Under the pieces are notes generated by a model that made no database searches, was not told where the DNA came from, and worked only from the letters and a program-made list of their open reading frames with translations. From positions 14,926,001-14,990,000 of the forward strand of contig CM061109.1 in NCBI GenBank assembly GCA_030770545.1: a DNA stretch of 64,000 bases. The letters are read 5' to 3'. The position numbers were made by a program, and so were the translations under genes. This document shows, piece after piece, positions 10,282 to 22,689 of this stretch; the first letter of the stretch is position 1; each line of letters begins with the position of its first letter. The stretch comes from Macropodus opercularis (taxonomy: Eukaryota; Chordata; Actinopteri; Anabantiformes; Osphronemidae).

Positions 10282-12763
10282 GGCAGCTCGCTGTCGTGTC
10301 TATCGGAGGCCACAGCACGATGTCCCGCCATGAAAATTAACCACTGTTTAATGAGCCTTGACACTCCACTCTCCCCCCTGGACCCTCCACCTCTCATCTC
10401 CCTGCTTCTCTGTGCGTGTTTTCCCTTTTCCCTCATTAGTAACACTACTCATTATCACTTTGCAGAGTTGGATATGCGCTTTCTGAACGAACCTGTTTCA
10501 TTTAAAAAGGGGAATTTGTTTGATTTCTGTGAAAGGAAAATAGAGGGAATTGCTAGTTTTTTATCTGTTTGGTTGACTTTGTACAGAGGTCTTTCCTTAT
10601 GTGGAGTTTCTTGTGAAGGAAATATATTGCCTGGTCACTTTAATCCTCTTCAGATGGTAAACATGGGACATTTTTATAACCTAGGTATGCAGATTTTAGT
10701 AAACATTCTAAAAAACGTTATCCAGTCTTGAAAATGATACTGAATAATGAGAAATTCTTAAATGCAAAGTTATATTTAGGAATTGGCTTTATCTCCTATG
10801 GATAGTAATGATCTGCTTTTCCTTACACTTTGTATATGCGGATATGAGTTTTGTAACATCACACTTAAAGAGGACAGTTGGAAGATGTAGGTTCATTCAG
10901 TTTCTTCTTCTTCTTTTTTTAATCAATACTAATATAATATCCAGACGGCAGCTGAGAAAGAAGACTGGAAACGCAGAAACGGCTACTCAGGCCAAATACA
11001 AATGAAAAATCTGCTTGCTACCATCTGCAAAGCTCTCTGGTTAATATGTTCTAGCTTGCCTGAAAAAGAACATGAACATGTGTTATTGTTACAAGAGTTG
11101 AGGTAATTCATCCACAACCTAGTGTATGAGCATCATAGATAAAGTCAGGTTTGTGGTTGCCTGTTGCTTCCTGTACTTAAGTTGAGCGAGCCATCCTTTA
11201 GGGTGTAGTGCCATCTAGAGAACACGCTTGAAAATAGTCTTAGCGTCTCACTAAAAACAAAAGCGAGAGAGGGAACCTCCCAAACAGCTGATAGTTACTC
11301 CTTTGGACTCTGCTGTTACAAAAAATACAACTTTGCTTAAAGAAGCATTAAAACATACTGGTGCATGAAAAAGTTTAGCACATTATTGTACGGTTACTAT
11401 TTGCTTATTATGTTGCATTATTATAGCCTGTTTTTTTTTTAATGTGCGCCTTCTTAGGATTTAGGTCTGTGAAGGGAAATAAGCTGCACTAAGTCCATAT
11501 ATTGAATGAAATGGCAAAGGTTCCCTGGCCAGTACATGTCAGTGCCTTCCTAACAGGATTTAGGTAAAGCTAATATTCACAGACGTCGCCGCTCAGTGAT
11601 ATTGTTTGCTGCCATGCATAGGACATGGTGTCTCACACATCCTTCGTGTACTGTAACAACTATTAATATGCATCGTTTGACGTAACAGGAGAAATGGAGT
11701 ATTCATGCATTTCCTGGTTAATCTAAATATCCACCAGTCATCTGAATTTAAATGGACTTGTTTTCAACTGTTTTCTGAAGGAGAGCTCACTAAAAGTAAA
11801 TGAACAAAGCTGTTTGACCTTTTGTTTTCTCTTCATATAGTTCATCACCTGTCAAACCAGTTTCTGCCAGGTCTTGCCTGAATTATTAAAACTGTTTCAA
11901 ACTACATTCTAGCTTTAGTATTTGAGTAGATACACAGCAGTTTTAATGTTTAGTGATGAGGTTTGCATGAAGTTTAACTATAGTTTTTATAGATAGGTTT
12001 TATGGCCTTCAGGTGTAAATCAGCCTCTGAAATGCAGACCAAGAAGAATCTGATCAAACCAACAGTGTTCTAATCAGTCAGTGTCCAGTTTTTGTCAAAA
12101 ACTGCCTTCATCAAGAAGCATGTTCACTAAACGTAAAACAAGTTAAAGGTCTGTTTTCATCTGTCCCTGACCTGTATAAACAGGAGCTGGCTGTCTTGTA
12201 TCATGGAAGGATTATTCGGTGGCTCCAGCAGGTAGAGCCCCGGCAGGATCTGGGCTACGAAGCCACTTCACTCCTTTTGTTGGAGATGTGTATGCAAAAC
12301 AAAAACGTGATTCAAAACAAACAAGAACAGAGACGGAGCCTGCATTGGTAGAAGCTTTGCGTTGCCTCCAGGCTCTGACGCTGTGGGGGGTCAATGCCTC
12401 TGTGCTAATATGAATCACGTAACTGTTCACCACATACAGTTTATTACGGCTAAACCTGCTCCTGAAGATTTGAGGTGTTTTTAAGTTTTTAAAGAGCAAC
12501 ATGGAATGAATGGAAACACCTGCCCCCTCCAACTTTACAGTAAATTGTCTCTGTCTGACTGAGCTTAACAAGCCTTTTGATTGTGACTGATATAATTTAC
12601 ACAGCTGAGCTGGACTGTTGAGAGGATTTTGAGCTTTTCTATGTAGCCACAGGGGAAAAAAAGATTAGATAACTTTAGAAAGTAACTATTTTCCTCTGTT
12701 TGGGAACATTGAGGCCAGGTAAAGTAAAGGAAATAGATACGAGTTATTATCATATTTCATGCT
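10282..12763 (+). other. lamp1 3' UTR and convergent gap to grtp1
   Basis: No coding exon is visible. ATTAAA-type poly(A) candidates occur near 11343 and 11883; the transcript end is not resolved. The next gene, grtp1, is on the minus strand, so the two are tail-to-tail. Confidence 0.55.
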
Positions 12764-12769
12764 TTTATT
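12764..12769 (-). terminator. AATAAA poly(A) signal candidate for grtp1
   Basis: Minus-strand AATAAA about 350 bases past the grtp1 stop codon. A second copy lies near 12848, closer to the stop, and either could be used. Confidence 0.5.
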
Positions 12770-13120
12770 GTAAAATAGACAATATTTAATTCTGTGGTAC
12801 CTACATCATATATTAAAACTCCATTCCATATAACAAGGTTCAGCTAATTTTATTGACAAAACTAATCAGTCCTGACAGATTTAAATACCTTAATAAAGCG
12901 TGTAATGACCCTGAAGTATCTTTAGCAGCAAAGCATTTGGAAGAGATAAAAGACTGGAAAGAAAGACTGAGTTGAGAAGCCTCAGCACCTCCTTCATATG
13001 TCCAGTCTGCTGGAATAGCAGTGTGTTAGAGAAGCATGCAGAAATCCAGCCGTACATTCATCCGTCCATTTAAAATAACAGCGTCCTTGTGGTAATGGGG
13101 AGATTTTTGAACCTGAAACG

Positions 13121-15853
13121 TTACGGTTGTCCAGACTCCTCATCCAGGATTTGTTGTTTGCATTTCTGTCTTAGTTTATCAATAGTTGCCATCGAGAGTC
13201 TTCCAGGTTCTGAAAAGATTTTCTGTTGAAAAAAAATTTAAAGAATCTCACGTGATTTAATTGTCTGACAGTTGTTCTGCTGGTATGTGCACTCTGTATT
13301 GTTTTCTATACCATGGTCTATGCTTTAAATTCTGGGCTTTGGCCATCAGTGCCATTGCTCATCTCACCTGCATGAAGGTGTGGCAGTCCAGAGTGAACGC
13401 TCCACAGGTAATCTGTTTAAAGCACTCGCACACATCCGGCAACGAGCGCGCTCGTAGGATCTCTGGCTGGTGGTGAATGATGAGAGTCAGCGCAACACGG
13501 AACAGAACCTTGGAGCCTTCGTAGAAAAGACAATCCCACACCCGCAGAACTGTCTACAAGCAGAAGTCACAAGAAGGATGTTTGCAACATGATGCTCTTC
13601 CTCGTCACCATGAAACCTTATGTGTCTGAACCTTAAACTGTAACTTTAACCTCACCTCAATGGGGAGAATGTCAATATAGAGGCAGATGAACCAGCGTGA
13701 CAGCACCAGAGTCCATATGCCGGGGTACTGGGCCATTAGCTGTCCTACTGCAGGGGCTTTCACTTTCACCAGCTCCCCCAGAACCTCCTGGTCAACCTTC
13801 AGCCCCAGCATAGCCGGACTGTAGTAGTCTACGGTGGCCCAGATTTCTATTAGCTTACATTTTTCATCAGAGCCTTCTTTCACAGTGAACCACCATGGGT
13901 CCATTTCATGCTTTCTATTTGTATTCTGATAATGAATCCACAGTAATAATCATAACATCCAAACGCCTCTAATAATACCGTAGTTGTACCACATGTAGCA
14001 GCCAGTGTTGTAACTTCATTTGCATGCTGACAGCTTTCTGCTCTACGTGAGGGAAAGGGGCTGAAAACAGCTTTTTGTCTCACTCAAAGATAAGATCTTG
14101 TTTTTTTTTCTTCTGCTGTAAACAGGGAAGTATTCAGATCTTTACTGGATGTAGCCAGGTCTGTACTAGAAAGACACATTTCTCCAAAACTAATGTACAC
14201 GTGTACTTTAAAGCTACACTTCTCCCAACGGTTTCAGTCAGTCAGATTCTTAAATGCTTTGGATGATTATTGTCTTGGAGAAGCCAAGTCATCAATGATT
14301 TCGGTCAGTGGCTTCATTACTAACGAATATCCATGTTGTAGCTTCAGTGCTGAAATGTTATGTTAAATGTTATGCTTGACTAAAGAGGTTCTACACTCGG
14401 TTCATCCATGACAGTTGTACTTCCTTCAGCATGAGGAAGCAGAACCTGAGCTGACAGCTTATGGACATGTGCAGGCACTTCACACTCTACCTGGGAGAAT
14501 TCTGCCGAGCAGCGCGTCCATGAGCCAGAAGGATTTCTCTTCATCTTTGGTGATGATAATGAGGTAGCCTGCTACGAAATTCATGCCCTGTAACAAATTA
14601 GAGATACAGACACACATTTAGCACATTTTGTCTTTGGGGCTAACGTTACGTGCAAAGGGATGTTTATTTCATCAGAAACCTTGCATTTGGGGAAGGGAAT
14701 CAGAACTGACCAGTCCAGTTCTTTAAATAAACAGATCTCACCTGACAGTATCCCACTGCTTTATTGTGGTGACCGTAGGCCAACAGCACATTGTACAGAA
14801 CTGCCTGCAGACCCGACTCTGCTTTGCTCTTGAAGAGGACGTTGTCAGGAAAGGTCCTGTGCATATCTGGCAGGACAGGAGGGATGAAGAATCAGTTACT
14901 CTTTCCCTACTACAGTATGTAGTCATAGCCTCATATTGTACCTGTGTGGATGGTTTCTTTCAGTTTGGTGTCGTGCTCCATGGCCAGCAGAGACTGGTAA
15001 TAACCCGGGTTTTTCTCCAGGAGTTCCTGGGCGCCACTAGCTGCCATCCAGATCCTGGTCCGGTGCTCGTTAGGCACACCTTTACGCACATACCTCTTCA
15101 CTTCCAAAGCACAGTTTGTAGTTACATCACACAGAGCAGCAGAAGTTACCAAAACAAAACACAGGCTGGTTGAAAGTTTGGTTTGTACCTGTCAAATTCT
15201 TCTCCATGCGCGGTTTCTCCTGAAGGAGCTTGGACCATCTCGTGGACCTTCTGTTGAGGACAGCTACATACTCATTCATCATCTTCTTGTAGGATTCAAA
15301 GTCATCGTGTCTCTCAAAGCCATAGGGGTCAATCCTGCTGGGAAAATCCACACAGAAATAATGCACAAAGGTTTTAAAGAGGACTTAAAGCTGATTTACT
15401 TTGCTTCCCGCCCTTCATTATCTTTCCTGTTCCCTGATGACAGACACTGCAGCAGCGTGCGCTGGGTTGGGTTTCTGTAGCTGGGAGATCAAATAGCCAA
15501 GTTGGATGACTATTGAGTTTTAAATTACTTTCTAGTGGTATCAGGTGTAGGCATAAAATACAACTATAAAAGATGTATTTCTGTCCATACAACACTGATA
15601 ATCATTTCAGAAAAACCTAGTAGAAGCTCAACAGGTTAAACAAAAAGTAGAAGTACAGTGGATAGAAGAGGGAAGATGCTACAGTAAACAGCTGGTGAGC
15701 AGGAAGTGAGCAACACAAATATTTATATCGAATGAGCATCTTAAAATGTGGGAGAAAGGCAAAACACGCAATGAAGAAGAACACACGTTAGCACGAAGCT
15801 TACCCCTCACTGTCATTACCACTTGCCCGATGTTGAGAACCGTTTTCTGCCAT
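13121..15853 (-). CDS. grtp1: GRTP1, growth hormone-regulated TBC protein 1 (Rab GAP)
   Basis: TBC-domain GTPase-activating protein for Rab proteins. Exons in transcript order: 15853-15804, 15337-15189, 15100-14942, 14866-14742, 14587-14491, 13828-13656, 13553-13368, 13222-13121. Phases agree throughout and give 346 residues (human 336). The family entry motif RIDPYGFER is at 18-26. Both catalytic fingers are present: the arginine finger in IHTDMHR (IxxDxxR, Arg123) and the glutamine finger in GYCQ (Gln161). The rest of the TBC domain follows, including DYYSPAML and SRWFICLYIDILP. The protein should therefore be an active GAP. It lies between lamp1 and dcun1d2 as in human 13q34, though ADPRHL1, which lies between GRTP1 and DCUN1D2 in human, is missing here. 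The start at 15853 is the only upstream in-frame ATG joined by a good donor (GTAAGC). Confidence 0.97.
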
Positions 15854-17601
15854 TTCCCTCTCGATTGTGTGTCACGTGCTGCGGTTACAGTGGTTCACCA
15901 GGTCTACCCGCAACCTGGAGGTTATTTATTTTAATGGCTCTTATAAAAGAACTGGCTGCTGTCAAGGTAAATAACAAAGCACTCTGGGCTTCTAATATCT
16001 CACCTTTCAGCTCTCACAGAGAGGAGGGGCCTGGTAAAGATCCTCACAGGGGTGTGTTTTGTTTGCATGCAAAACAATTGGAGGAAGAAACACACAAATG
16101 TTTGCTCTCATGTCCTCTTACATACTGTGTTACCGTCCATGGTGTCCATAGCATGACATGTAATATTAACAGCAATATGTTTTATCAATTTAACCTTGGT
16201 GCTGAATTATTATTTCCTAGCCAGGGTTGAAACCATCATTTCATGTCAGCTCAGTTTAAACAGGCTTCCTAGAGCTGTTGTAATATCACTACAGCGTTCA
16301 CACGACCAGAAAAGGTTTTATTAAAATGGATTTATCGCAGCTCGTATCACAACATGGCAATTTTCATTTGAAAGGCATCACTCATAGGAATGTTCTCTCA
16401 GCTTTCAAGGCCTTTAACACTACGCAGCTTTTCCCAGCTGTTCCATACCTGTCCAGCACAGAGCAGGCTGACAAAGCTGGTGAATAAGGGGCAGCATTCA
16501 GATGAACGTAACACCAGGCTCAAACCTGAGTTTTGCTGCCCTCTGCGGTGGAACGGTTCACGTCTCATCCACCCATGCGATCTGCTGGTGTGTACCGACT
16601 GCGTGACAAGACCCAGCAGTGATGTCACAGAGCTGGAGGACAGCAGGAGGTTTCAACACTAGAAGTCAACCATGCTTTTCAAATGACAGCTCATCTCACC
16701 GCTTCGTAGTGCCACCGGCTACAACAGCTATCAGTCTGTCACCAGCACATATCAGAGAAATCATCATCAGTGCTACAGGAATCATAATTATATAATCAGC
16801 ATCTTCTGCTGCTCTGTTATACTGCAAAGTTGAAAACAAAGGTTTATTGTATTCTGTACTGGGTAATTAGCACCAGTACCTCTTAGTGACCTCATTTGTC
16901 TGAATGGTCTATTATACTTGTGTGTTTTCTGCAGAAAATTCAAACTGACAGACAGAACTGGAAAATCTTCTTACCTATTATTAGTATTTTAAGGGCCACA
17001 TACGTTGTGAATAACATTGTTCCCCAAAAAGCCTTGACCCTGATGCTGAATGACATTACACCTGTGTTATACTAACGAGTCTTTTACCTTTGCTTCATAA
17101 AACCTTGATGTAAGCAGCTGTACTGCATATACACAGTAGTAAAGCAGCTACGTGTACAATGGAAAAACTCATGCTTTATTCATCATTCTTAAATGAACAA
17201 TATACTTAGACTACTTACAGTATGCTCTAATTTTCACTACAGTACCTTCAGCAACACTGAACAGATGGGTTTGAAACATAAATACTGAACAGACAGGTAT
17301 TTTTTAAGGCTTACTTTGTTGTCCTGCTGTTGTCATCTGTAGTGTCCCACCTTCTGAACTAAGGGCTTCTTTACACTGCCATAACAAACAGATATGTGCC
17401 ATGCAATTTAACAGCCTGTTACTCCCATACTGTAAATGTTTGCTGCTGAAAAGATAGATAAAAACAATCCATTCAATCCTGTGAAAGTAAATTCATGTTG
17501 CTGTGGAGATGATCCACGTCGCACAGATGTTATCATGAAAAATGAATAAAATAAATCAACATTTTACCTCAATTAAAGCACTGTCTTTACATTGGTGAAA
17601 A
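15854..17601. other. Intergenic: grtp1 promoter side to dcun1d2 3' end
   Basis: No coding exon recognised. Short frames such as the one near 16390-16662 lack family features and splice support. The grtp1 promoter should lie just above 15853. Confidence 0.6.
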
Positions 17602-18376
17602 TTTATTGGTGAAACCAGCCTGAAGTAAAATGTGTTTAACATGCTTTCAGTGAGAAACTCACAATTCCATGACTTGACAAATCCACCTAACAATTAAACC
17701 AACAGCATATCATCATATCACAATACTGAGGCATCCCGTTAGAGATCTAGCATTTCCTGTACGTAAAAGAAATCTTTTGCATTTATAAATTGAACATATT
17801 TATATTATTCTTCATATAGCTCTCTTTGTAAACTGTCCCAATAGATACAGTATGTACAGTTAAAACAGTTGTGTTGGTGCTGGTGTAGTAAGCACTCTGT
17901 CCCAAAGTTAGAGAAAGACATGGGCACTTTGCACAGTCACTCAGAGCTTCATGTAACAAAACAAAGCTGACTAGGAAGAATCTTAAAACACACCATTTTC
18001 CTCTCTGCAGTCCATTTAGAGTACACGCAGCCAGTGGACCTCCTTTCACTGTGGCCGCCCCTACTTACAGGGCTGTGGCCTGTGGCAGTGGTCCGTCGTG
18101 AGCAGAGCAGAGGGTCATCCCGGATATTGAGAATCCAACAGGAGAGAATCTGGCGATGTCCATATGACGCCTCCGTCTCAAGAGGACAAAATAAAAATGG
18201 CCAGTAGTTCTCATAGTTTTTACTCCGCTCCTGAAAGGTGGTGTCCTGACAGTTTTAAGTGCTTCTGTTTTCTCTCTGAAGTCTACAATTTTCACTTTTT
18301 TTTTCAAGTCTTAAAAAAAACTATGAAGTCACTGTAAAAGAAACAACGTTCTGACTTTCCAGACTTGGGATTGAAT
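17602..18376 (-). other. dcun1d2 3' UTR (probable)
   Basis: From the dcun1d2 stop at 18377 down to a minus-strand AATAAA at 17602-17607. No competing canonical signal was seen between them. The length is inferred. Confidence 0.45.
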
Positions 18377-21151
18377 TTAGAGAGTTTTACGTTTTGATCC
18401 TGTTACAATTGGTCGAGCAAATTCCACAAAATCATCTATAAGCACGGGCCAAGCTCCTGAGAATGAAGCACCAAAATTTGATTAGTGACAGTGATGGACC
18501 AGTGTATTAATTGTAAGCATTTTGCAGAAATTGTTTTTGTTGTGCCGTCCCAAACTCACCTTCCTCGTCATAATTTGACATGTCATCCGCAATCATGTTC
18601 CCAAAGTCCAACAGTAGGTTCCATGTGTCTTTAGGGATGGATCGTTTATGGTGTTCCTGCAACACGCGACACTGGTTAAAAACTGATGCTTTTACACATC
18701 TGTATTCAATGTCATTGGTAATGGTGATATGCTTCAATGTGTCTTAGGCAATTCAACATGCGATTTTGGCATAGTTAAATTCACTCTTTCTGACTTACCA
18801 AAAGGAATCTATTCCAAAGATCAAGGAACTTAAATCGTCCTGACAGTACCAGGTTCCAGTAGGCTACAGCCATTTCCAGGTCTGCACAAAGACACAAAGA
18901 AAACCAAATAAAATTAAATAGTCGTGAACCTGTGACATCACAAGGAAGGTGCAGCCCTCTTGGTCATACTGCTTACCTAAACCCTTCTGTCCTGGATTTT
19001 TAGCAAAGTTAAAGGTGAACTGGTAGAAGTCCTTGAACTTCCCACTATCTTTTAGCTCCTGTTCTAATCTCGGCAAAAGGGCCTTCAGTTTTTCTGGGCT
19101 GTCGCACCTAAAAACAGGACAGTTAAAAGAAACAACCAGTTGTAGCATGAGTGTGTTGTTGTTGCAACAAATCAGTCAACTCTGACACTTGAACCTCAAA
19201 AGTCAAAACACTGCAGCTCTTCAATGGAGTCTTTCCGTGAAGACAAAATACTCAAGCTGTGGTTGAGTCAGTCTATATATAGACAGCCTTCCCTTCGTGG
19301 AGCTACACTAAGACCTCACTTCACATACAGTGATTATGTACCACGACGACGCGTGTTGCACACTCACCCCAGCTCCGTCATTCCTTCCAGAAACTCCTTC
19401 TTGGTGAACTCGCACTGAGTGGCAGCGCGAAACTTCCACGCTACGACCAACACAGTGATGCTGGCTGGATCCAGTGAGAGGTCATCACAAAACTGCTGGA
19501 TTCCATCAATACCAATTTTATTCTCATCCTGTGGATCTATCAAGAAAAAATAGAGACTTACTTTTTAAATAAATAGGGTTTTTGGAACAACAATTTTTTT
19601 TGTTTAACAACACAAAACACTTGCCTTTGTAGCGATTGTAGAGCTGTTCCAGCTTTTTCCGGTCAACTGAGGTTTTCATGGATTCCTTACAGTAAAGATC
19701 TGGATTCTGAAAGTAGTTGTCCGTAGCAACTTCTAGTTTCCAGTCATTTTGCGTGAGGCAGTACACAGCTGTCTTCTCCCCAGCCTGTGTGAAGGACATG
19801 AACTGCCGTACCTTGTCCCTCTGTGAAGACTTCAGCTTATGCTGTGCAAGTACAGGACACGAGCTGTCAGCTGTCTGTACGATCAGACCAGGGAGCAAAG
19901 ACAACAACAGGCAAACACAGAGCAACACACAGACAAAAACACATAACGAAACACACACATCTACAGACATTCAGACAACAGTGAATACTACACACTTGGA
20001 GACACTCTCGCACATGTTTTCAAAGGTTAGTCTGTCACACTGACAAACACACATTACAGACACATTAGAGTTGAGCCAAGAGGTAATCATGTCCTGTCCA
20101 AAAATAAGCTCTTCTGAAGGGGGATGTTGTGGATTCTCGAAGCACATGCTGTACCTCAGAGGGCCCCTCAGATAACTACAGTCATACATGTAACATGAGC
20201 AGCCAAATCGGATGGCATCACCAGGAGGTGCAACAAGTCTGGAGTGTAACAGCACCCTGCAAAAACACTTAAAGTAGCAAATGGCAACATTTATAATGGA
20301 AACGAAAAAATACTTTACTACTTTATGTACTGCATGAGATCTGTGCTCATAAGATTTGAATGGAAGCAGGATAAACCTGCTGATAATTATCAAGATTACC
20401 ATGACAGGCATTTTGCACGATTTTAGCCAGATGCACAACAACCAATTCACTATTTTAAAACTTTGTAAAGAGTAACAGACCAGTTGACCGAGCAGTGGTT
20501 ATGACACATTCTCTACAGCTCCTGTCTACATGACATCTCCTCACACCAGCTGCAGGCTCGGAGCACTTGCACCTCACTGAAGAGCAGCATTTCCTGAAAC
20601 CGGAGACCAAAACCGTGGGTTCACCGAGCTGCCAGTGGCTGATTTCTCTTATTAACGACCGCATCGGGTCAAACGTGTGTCGTGGCCGCCGTCCACACGG
20701 GACAGATTACAGATGACCGAAGGGGTAACGTTACCTTAGCATCGTGCACTAATCACCGGCTAGTAACGTTAACTTCTACTGGCTAACGCTAGCTTGCCGG
20801 AATGAATCATTAACGACACGGAATAACACCCAAACGCCGGGCGGCACAGTTATGAATAAGATGGGGTTTTACTTTAGCGGCCCTGTGTGTGTCTGTGTTT
20901 GAGGTCCAGCCGCTGATCTGTTCGCAGCCGAAGTTACCAGCCTGCCAAAAGGGACGTGTAGCTAGCTAGCTGCTCTCAAAATATCAACTGACCTTCCCTG
21001 TACAGGCAGCGAACACAACTATCTGCTCATTGTAGGCTTTCCAAAGCGCGACACGGCTCGTAGTCTCATAACACGACAGTCGTCTCGGAGGTAAGCATTA
21101 ATGCCACTGAAGCCAGTGCCCGGGTTTGTGTTTATTTTGGTTACCTACCAT
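18377..21151 (-). CDS. dcun1d2: DCUN1D2, DCN1-like cullin neddylation co-E3
   Basis: Scaffold co-E3 that helps UBC12 transfer NEDD8 to cullins. Exons: 21151-21149 (ATG alone), 19841-19625, 19536-19368, 19107-18977, 18881-18799, 18656-18560, 18456-18377. All phases fit and give 259 residues, the length of human DCUN1D2. An N-terminal UBA-like region (HKLKSSQRDKVRQF onward) precedes the PONY domain, which holds DPQDENKIGIDGIQQFCDDL, CDSPEKLKALLPRLEQEL and DDFVEFARP. The end, VTGSKRKTL, and LLPRLEQELK fit paralog 2 better than paralog 1. The first coding exon holds only the start codon with donor GTAGGT; this fits the family but is the least certain part. The intron after exon 2 (88 bp) has a GC donor, AAG|GCAAGT. 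Confidence 0.95.
19842..21148 (-). other. dcun1d2 intron 1
   Basis: Intron between the start-codon exon and the UBA exon. A segment at about 20145-20260 is bounded on the minus strand by TTTTTGCAG and GAG|GTACAG, so it could be an alternative 5' exon, but it does not join in frame. The upper end is CpG-rich. Confidence 0.6.
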
Positions 21152-21250
21152 TTTCACACCCGCTGTTTGACCAGTTTGGTAGCCCGACTGTCGTTCATTA
21201 TGCGCATGCGCGAGAGTCAAACGGCTATCATAGGTTTCATGTGATAGAAA
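20880..21250 (-). promoter_or_regulatory. CpG-rich dcun1d2 promoter region
   Basis: CG dinucleotides cluster around the first coding exon, including GCGCATGCGC near 21202. The CpG level drops sharply above 21250. This is the expected promoter of the minus-strand gene; no TATA box is evident. Confidence 0.5.
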
Positions 21251-22689
21251 TATGAAGTTTGAAGTAACTGCACTTTTAATTTCTAATTAATGCTATTTGA
21301 GTTTAGAAGTTATACACTTTGGTTATTATTGATAAGAACTAACTAGATATTAGGAGCGTGACTGATATAACACAGCAAAACCACAATTGCAGCCCCCAAA
21401 GTAACGAGAAAGTCAAATAAACCACACATAAACGCACATTATGTAAAATATGCTGCAGGTCTGTAGTATTACAGTGGATAGGTTTTCCCTTGGTGGACCT
21501 AATAAAGTAAATGCATCTGTAAATTCATGCTAGACACCCCAATATTTGAAAATAACAAAATGACATTGGCTTGGTTGGTTTTTAGAAACATTTGTAATGT
21601 GAATTGACCATAGACCCAGTGATTCTAAATCTAATGTAACATATAGTGCGAATAAGTTCACTTAGTGGCTGAACCATTACCATCTAAAATCCCCCAGTGT
21701 TTACTTTGTTTTCACTGGTACATAGTACTTGGTTAACATAACACAAGTATGCATATGAGAAAAAAATAATGTCACAGTATAAGATATTACTGGCAGGAGA
21801 GTCAGCTGTGGTTTATCTTATATAAAAAAACAAATACACCCTTCAACAAGTGTGATAAACACACAGCACTGTAAGTGAGTGTAAGTGCATATCAGAGGAC
21901 CTCAGCCTTCCTTGTTGTATTTTACACTGATAAAGGCCTCAATAGCAGCCACAAATCACAATGGCCAATATGGCTGTTGTGTCAGCAGCAACATAAAAAC
22001 CTCTACAAAGGGAAAAATGCTGCATTACATTTAAAGATGATCTGACAGTTTGACAGTTCAGAAGTACTTAAATGTAGAGTGGATTTGAAAGAGTCACCAG
22101 GCACCATGAAGACAAGTGTCACTTATCTCTCTAAAACTGTCTTTGCAGCAATGACTACTGTTAGAAATTGTAGCTATACAGCAGTTCATACATGACACTT
22201 GACTGTATTGCACTTTGTCTCTGAATTTATCTTCCCATCTTACAGTTGAAGTTGTTGATGATTGCTTCCACATACATGCAACTGCTATGGGTCGAGGAGA
22301 AACCAGGCAAGTGTAGACAGTCTGAGGACATGGGTTCTGCATGATTCCTGCACATTTTATATAAGGGGAATTGATTTTAGCTGTTTTCAGTCTTTCATCC
22401 TTTACACTCCCCCATTACACCGACAGGAGTACAGTGTATTTCACAGAACACTTAGGTTGATTATTTTCAGCAGATTGTATGTTTAGGTATTGTCATTAAT
22501 TTGTATGACGCAACTTTTTTGTTATTATTGTCACATGTTATTCTCGTCTGTTTTAGGTACAACCAAACGTACCCGCAGTCAGAGCTTTGTGTCTGCTGTG
22601 CGGTTAATGAGAAGTTTGAAATGTATTATGATACTCCCGTCCAGTAGATGACGCTGCACTTATATTTTAAGCTGATTGGAGTCCACCAA
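21251..22689. other. Intergenic gap between dcun1d2 and tfdp1
   Basis: AT-rich sequence between two head-to-head genes. I see no gene or recognisable repeat. Confidence 0.6.

Noticed and set aside
19971..20450. 159-residue minus-strand frame
   Set aside because: Lies in dcun1d2 intron 1, has no family motif and is hydrophobic and Cys-rich without pattern. Only a small part (about 20145-20260) has splice-like edges, and it does not join in frame.
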